Below are positions 41,839 through 42,352 of a stretch of 42,352 nt of DNA, piece by piece. Within the stretch, counting starts at the first letter, position 1; each line of letters opens with the position of its first letter. Both the position numbers and the translations under genes were made by a program. The notes under the pieces were generated by a model, which saw only the letters and a program-made list of their open reading frames with translations, was not told the DNA's origin and searched no databases. This stretch comes from Rhodospirillaceae bacterium UBA4479 (GTDB lineage: Bacteria > Pseudomonadota > Alphaproteobacteria > Rhodospirillales > Casp-alpha2): NCBI GenBank assembly GCA_002389175.1, contig DGNZ01000188.1, forward strand, positions 1-42,352, written 5' to 3'.

Positions 41839-42352
41839 TCCAAAGTCAGACTTAGCTCTCGAGATATCCAGGTTTGAGCCTGTGTGATGTCATCGACGAT
41901 GCGTGCATCTTGGGGCAATGGCGGACGGTCTATCATGATGACCCGCACACCCAGTTGGCGCGTCGCATCAACCTTGGCAACGGTCGCATCGCCCCCCGCA
42001 TTTTTGGTCACAAGTGTGTCGATCCCCATCAGTTTAAATAGCGCCAGTTCCCCATCCAGCGTATAGGGCGGTCGTCCAATGATGATTTCGGAATTCTCGA
42101 AGGGCAGGGGAGATTTGGGTTGCTCCAACAAGCGCACCAATAATTTGGGGCCTTGTACATCCGTGAACGCATCCAAGTTCTGAATGCCAGTCGTGATCAA
42201 TGCGATCTGTGCCGAAACCGATAATGCGTCGGCGGCAGCGGTCATGCTGGTGACATGCATCCAATCATCGCTGGCCTGTTCGGACCATTCAGGTCGCATA
42301 AATAAAAGATGGGGGACGCCCGCCATCGACGCTGCATTTGTCGCATGTTCTG
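41835..42352 (-). CDS. cobK: Precorrin-6A reductase, 5' end beyond the window
   Basis: NADPH-dependent reduction of precorrin-6A to precorrin-6Y (cobalt form: CbiJ). At least 171 residues are visible and the frame stays open to the window edge, so the N-terminal third lies outside. Conserved features are an EHATNAA stretch next to AGVPHLLFMRPEW, LLITTG-like segments (ALITTG) and LVTKNAGGDATVAKVDA, typical of CobK's nucleotide-binding C-terminal domain. It is transcribed against the HdrBC-like gene and their stop codons overlap at a TTAA palindrome. Confidence 0.92.
   Translation of the reverse strand, partial: EHATNAASMAGVPHLLFMRPEWSEQASDDWMHVTSMTAAADALSVSAQIALITTGIQNLDAFTDVQGPKLLVRLLEQPKSPLPFENSEIIIGRPPYTLDGELALFKLMGIDTLVTKNAGGDATVAKVDATRQLGVRVIMIDRPPLPQDARIVDDITQAQTWISRELSLTLD

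Overview
The window reads as a contiguous chromosomal piece of an alphaproteobacterium, most likely a member of the Rhodospirillales or a relative. The reasons are gene content (DUF2336 proteins, an aerobic-type cob gene set, a Gram-negative porin and heptose/LPS genes), dense gene packing with many ATGA/TAATG overlaps, and a moderate-to-high GC codon style. The order is an inference from gene families; no rRNA is present. I saw no tRNA, IS element, CRISPR array or prophage gene.

Left part (1-8.1 kb): the 3' end of a highly expressed porin with a strong terminator, then on the minus strand a TPR-sulfotransferase gene and a glmU-glmS operon with a small secreted cysteine-rich protein at its end. 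Between glmU and the next plus-strand gene lies a fragment matching the C-terminus of the neighbouring full-length DUF2336 protein.

Middle (8.1-20.8 kb): a class A penicillin-binding protein faces a minus-strand cell-surface group: a UDP-glucuronate decarboxylase, a two-domain sugar-type oxidoreductase, gmhA, hldE and a small membrane methyltransferase-like protein. A calcineurin-like phosphatase is divergent from two tandem paralogues with a degenerate EAL-like domain, the second translationally coupled to an amidase.

Right part (20.8-42.35 kb): a large cobalamin region. cobT diverges from cobS-cobC-cobU-cobW-cobN-cobO-(SYLF lipoprotein)-cobQ, which converges on cbiB. After a TPR gene comes cbiX-like-cobH-cobL-cobI-cbiG/cobJ-(PPGL-repeat protein)-cobM, followed by an HdrBC-like Fe-S protein and, convergent, cobK, which runs off the window. 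Together these cover most corrin-ring methylations, cobalt insertion by CobN, adenosylation, amidation and nucleotide-loop assembly.

The set is a hybrid. CobN, CobW and the Cob-type methyltransferases are typical of the late-cobalt (aerobic) route, while a full CbiG fused to CobJ and a CbiX-like protein are typical of the early-cobalt (anaerobic) route. No cobG, cobZ, cobF, cbiD, cobA, cobB, bluB, cobS/cobT chelatase subunits or aminotransferase is in the window. The most interesting points are the CbiX-like protein, which lacks the usual catalytic histidines but keeps an MNCxxC motif and a His-rich tail, the Fe-S protein next to cobK, and two envelope proteins embedded in the cob operons.
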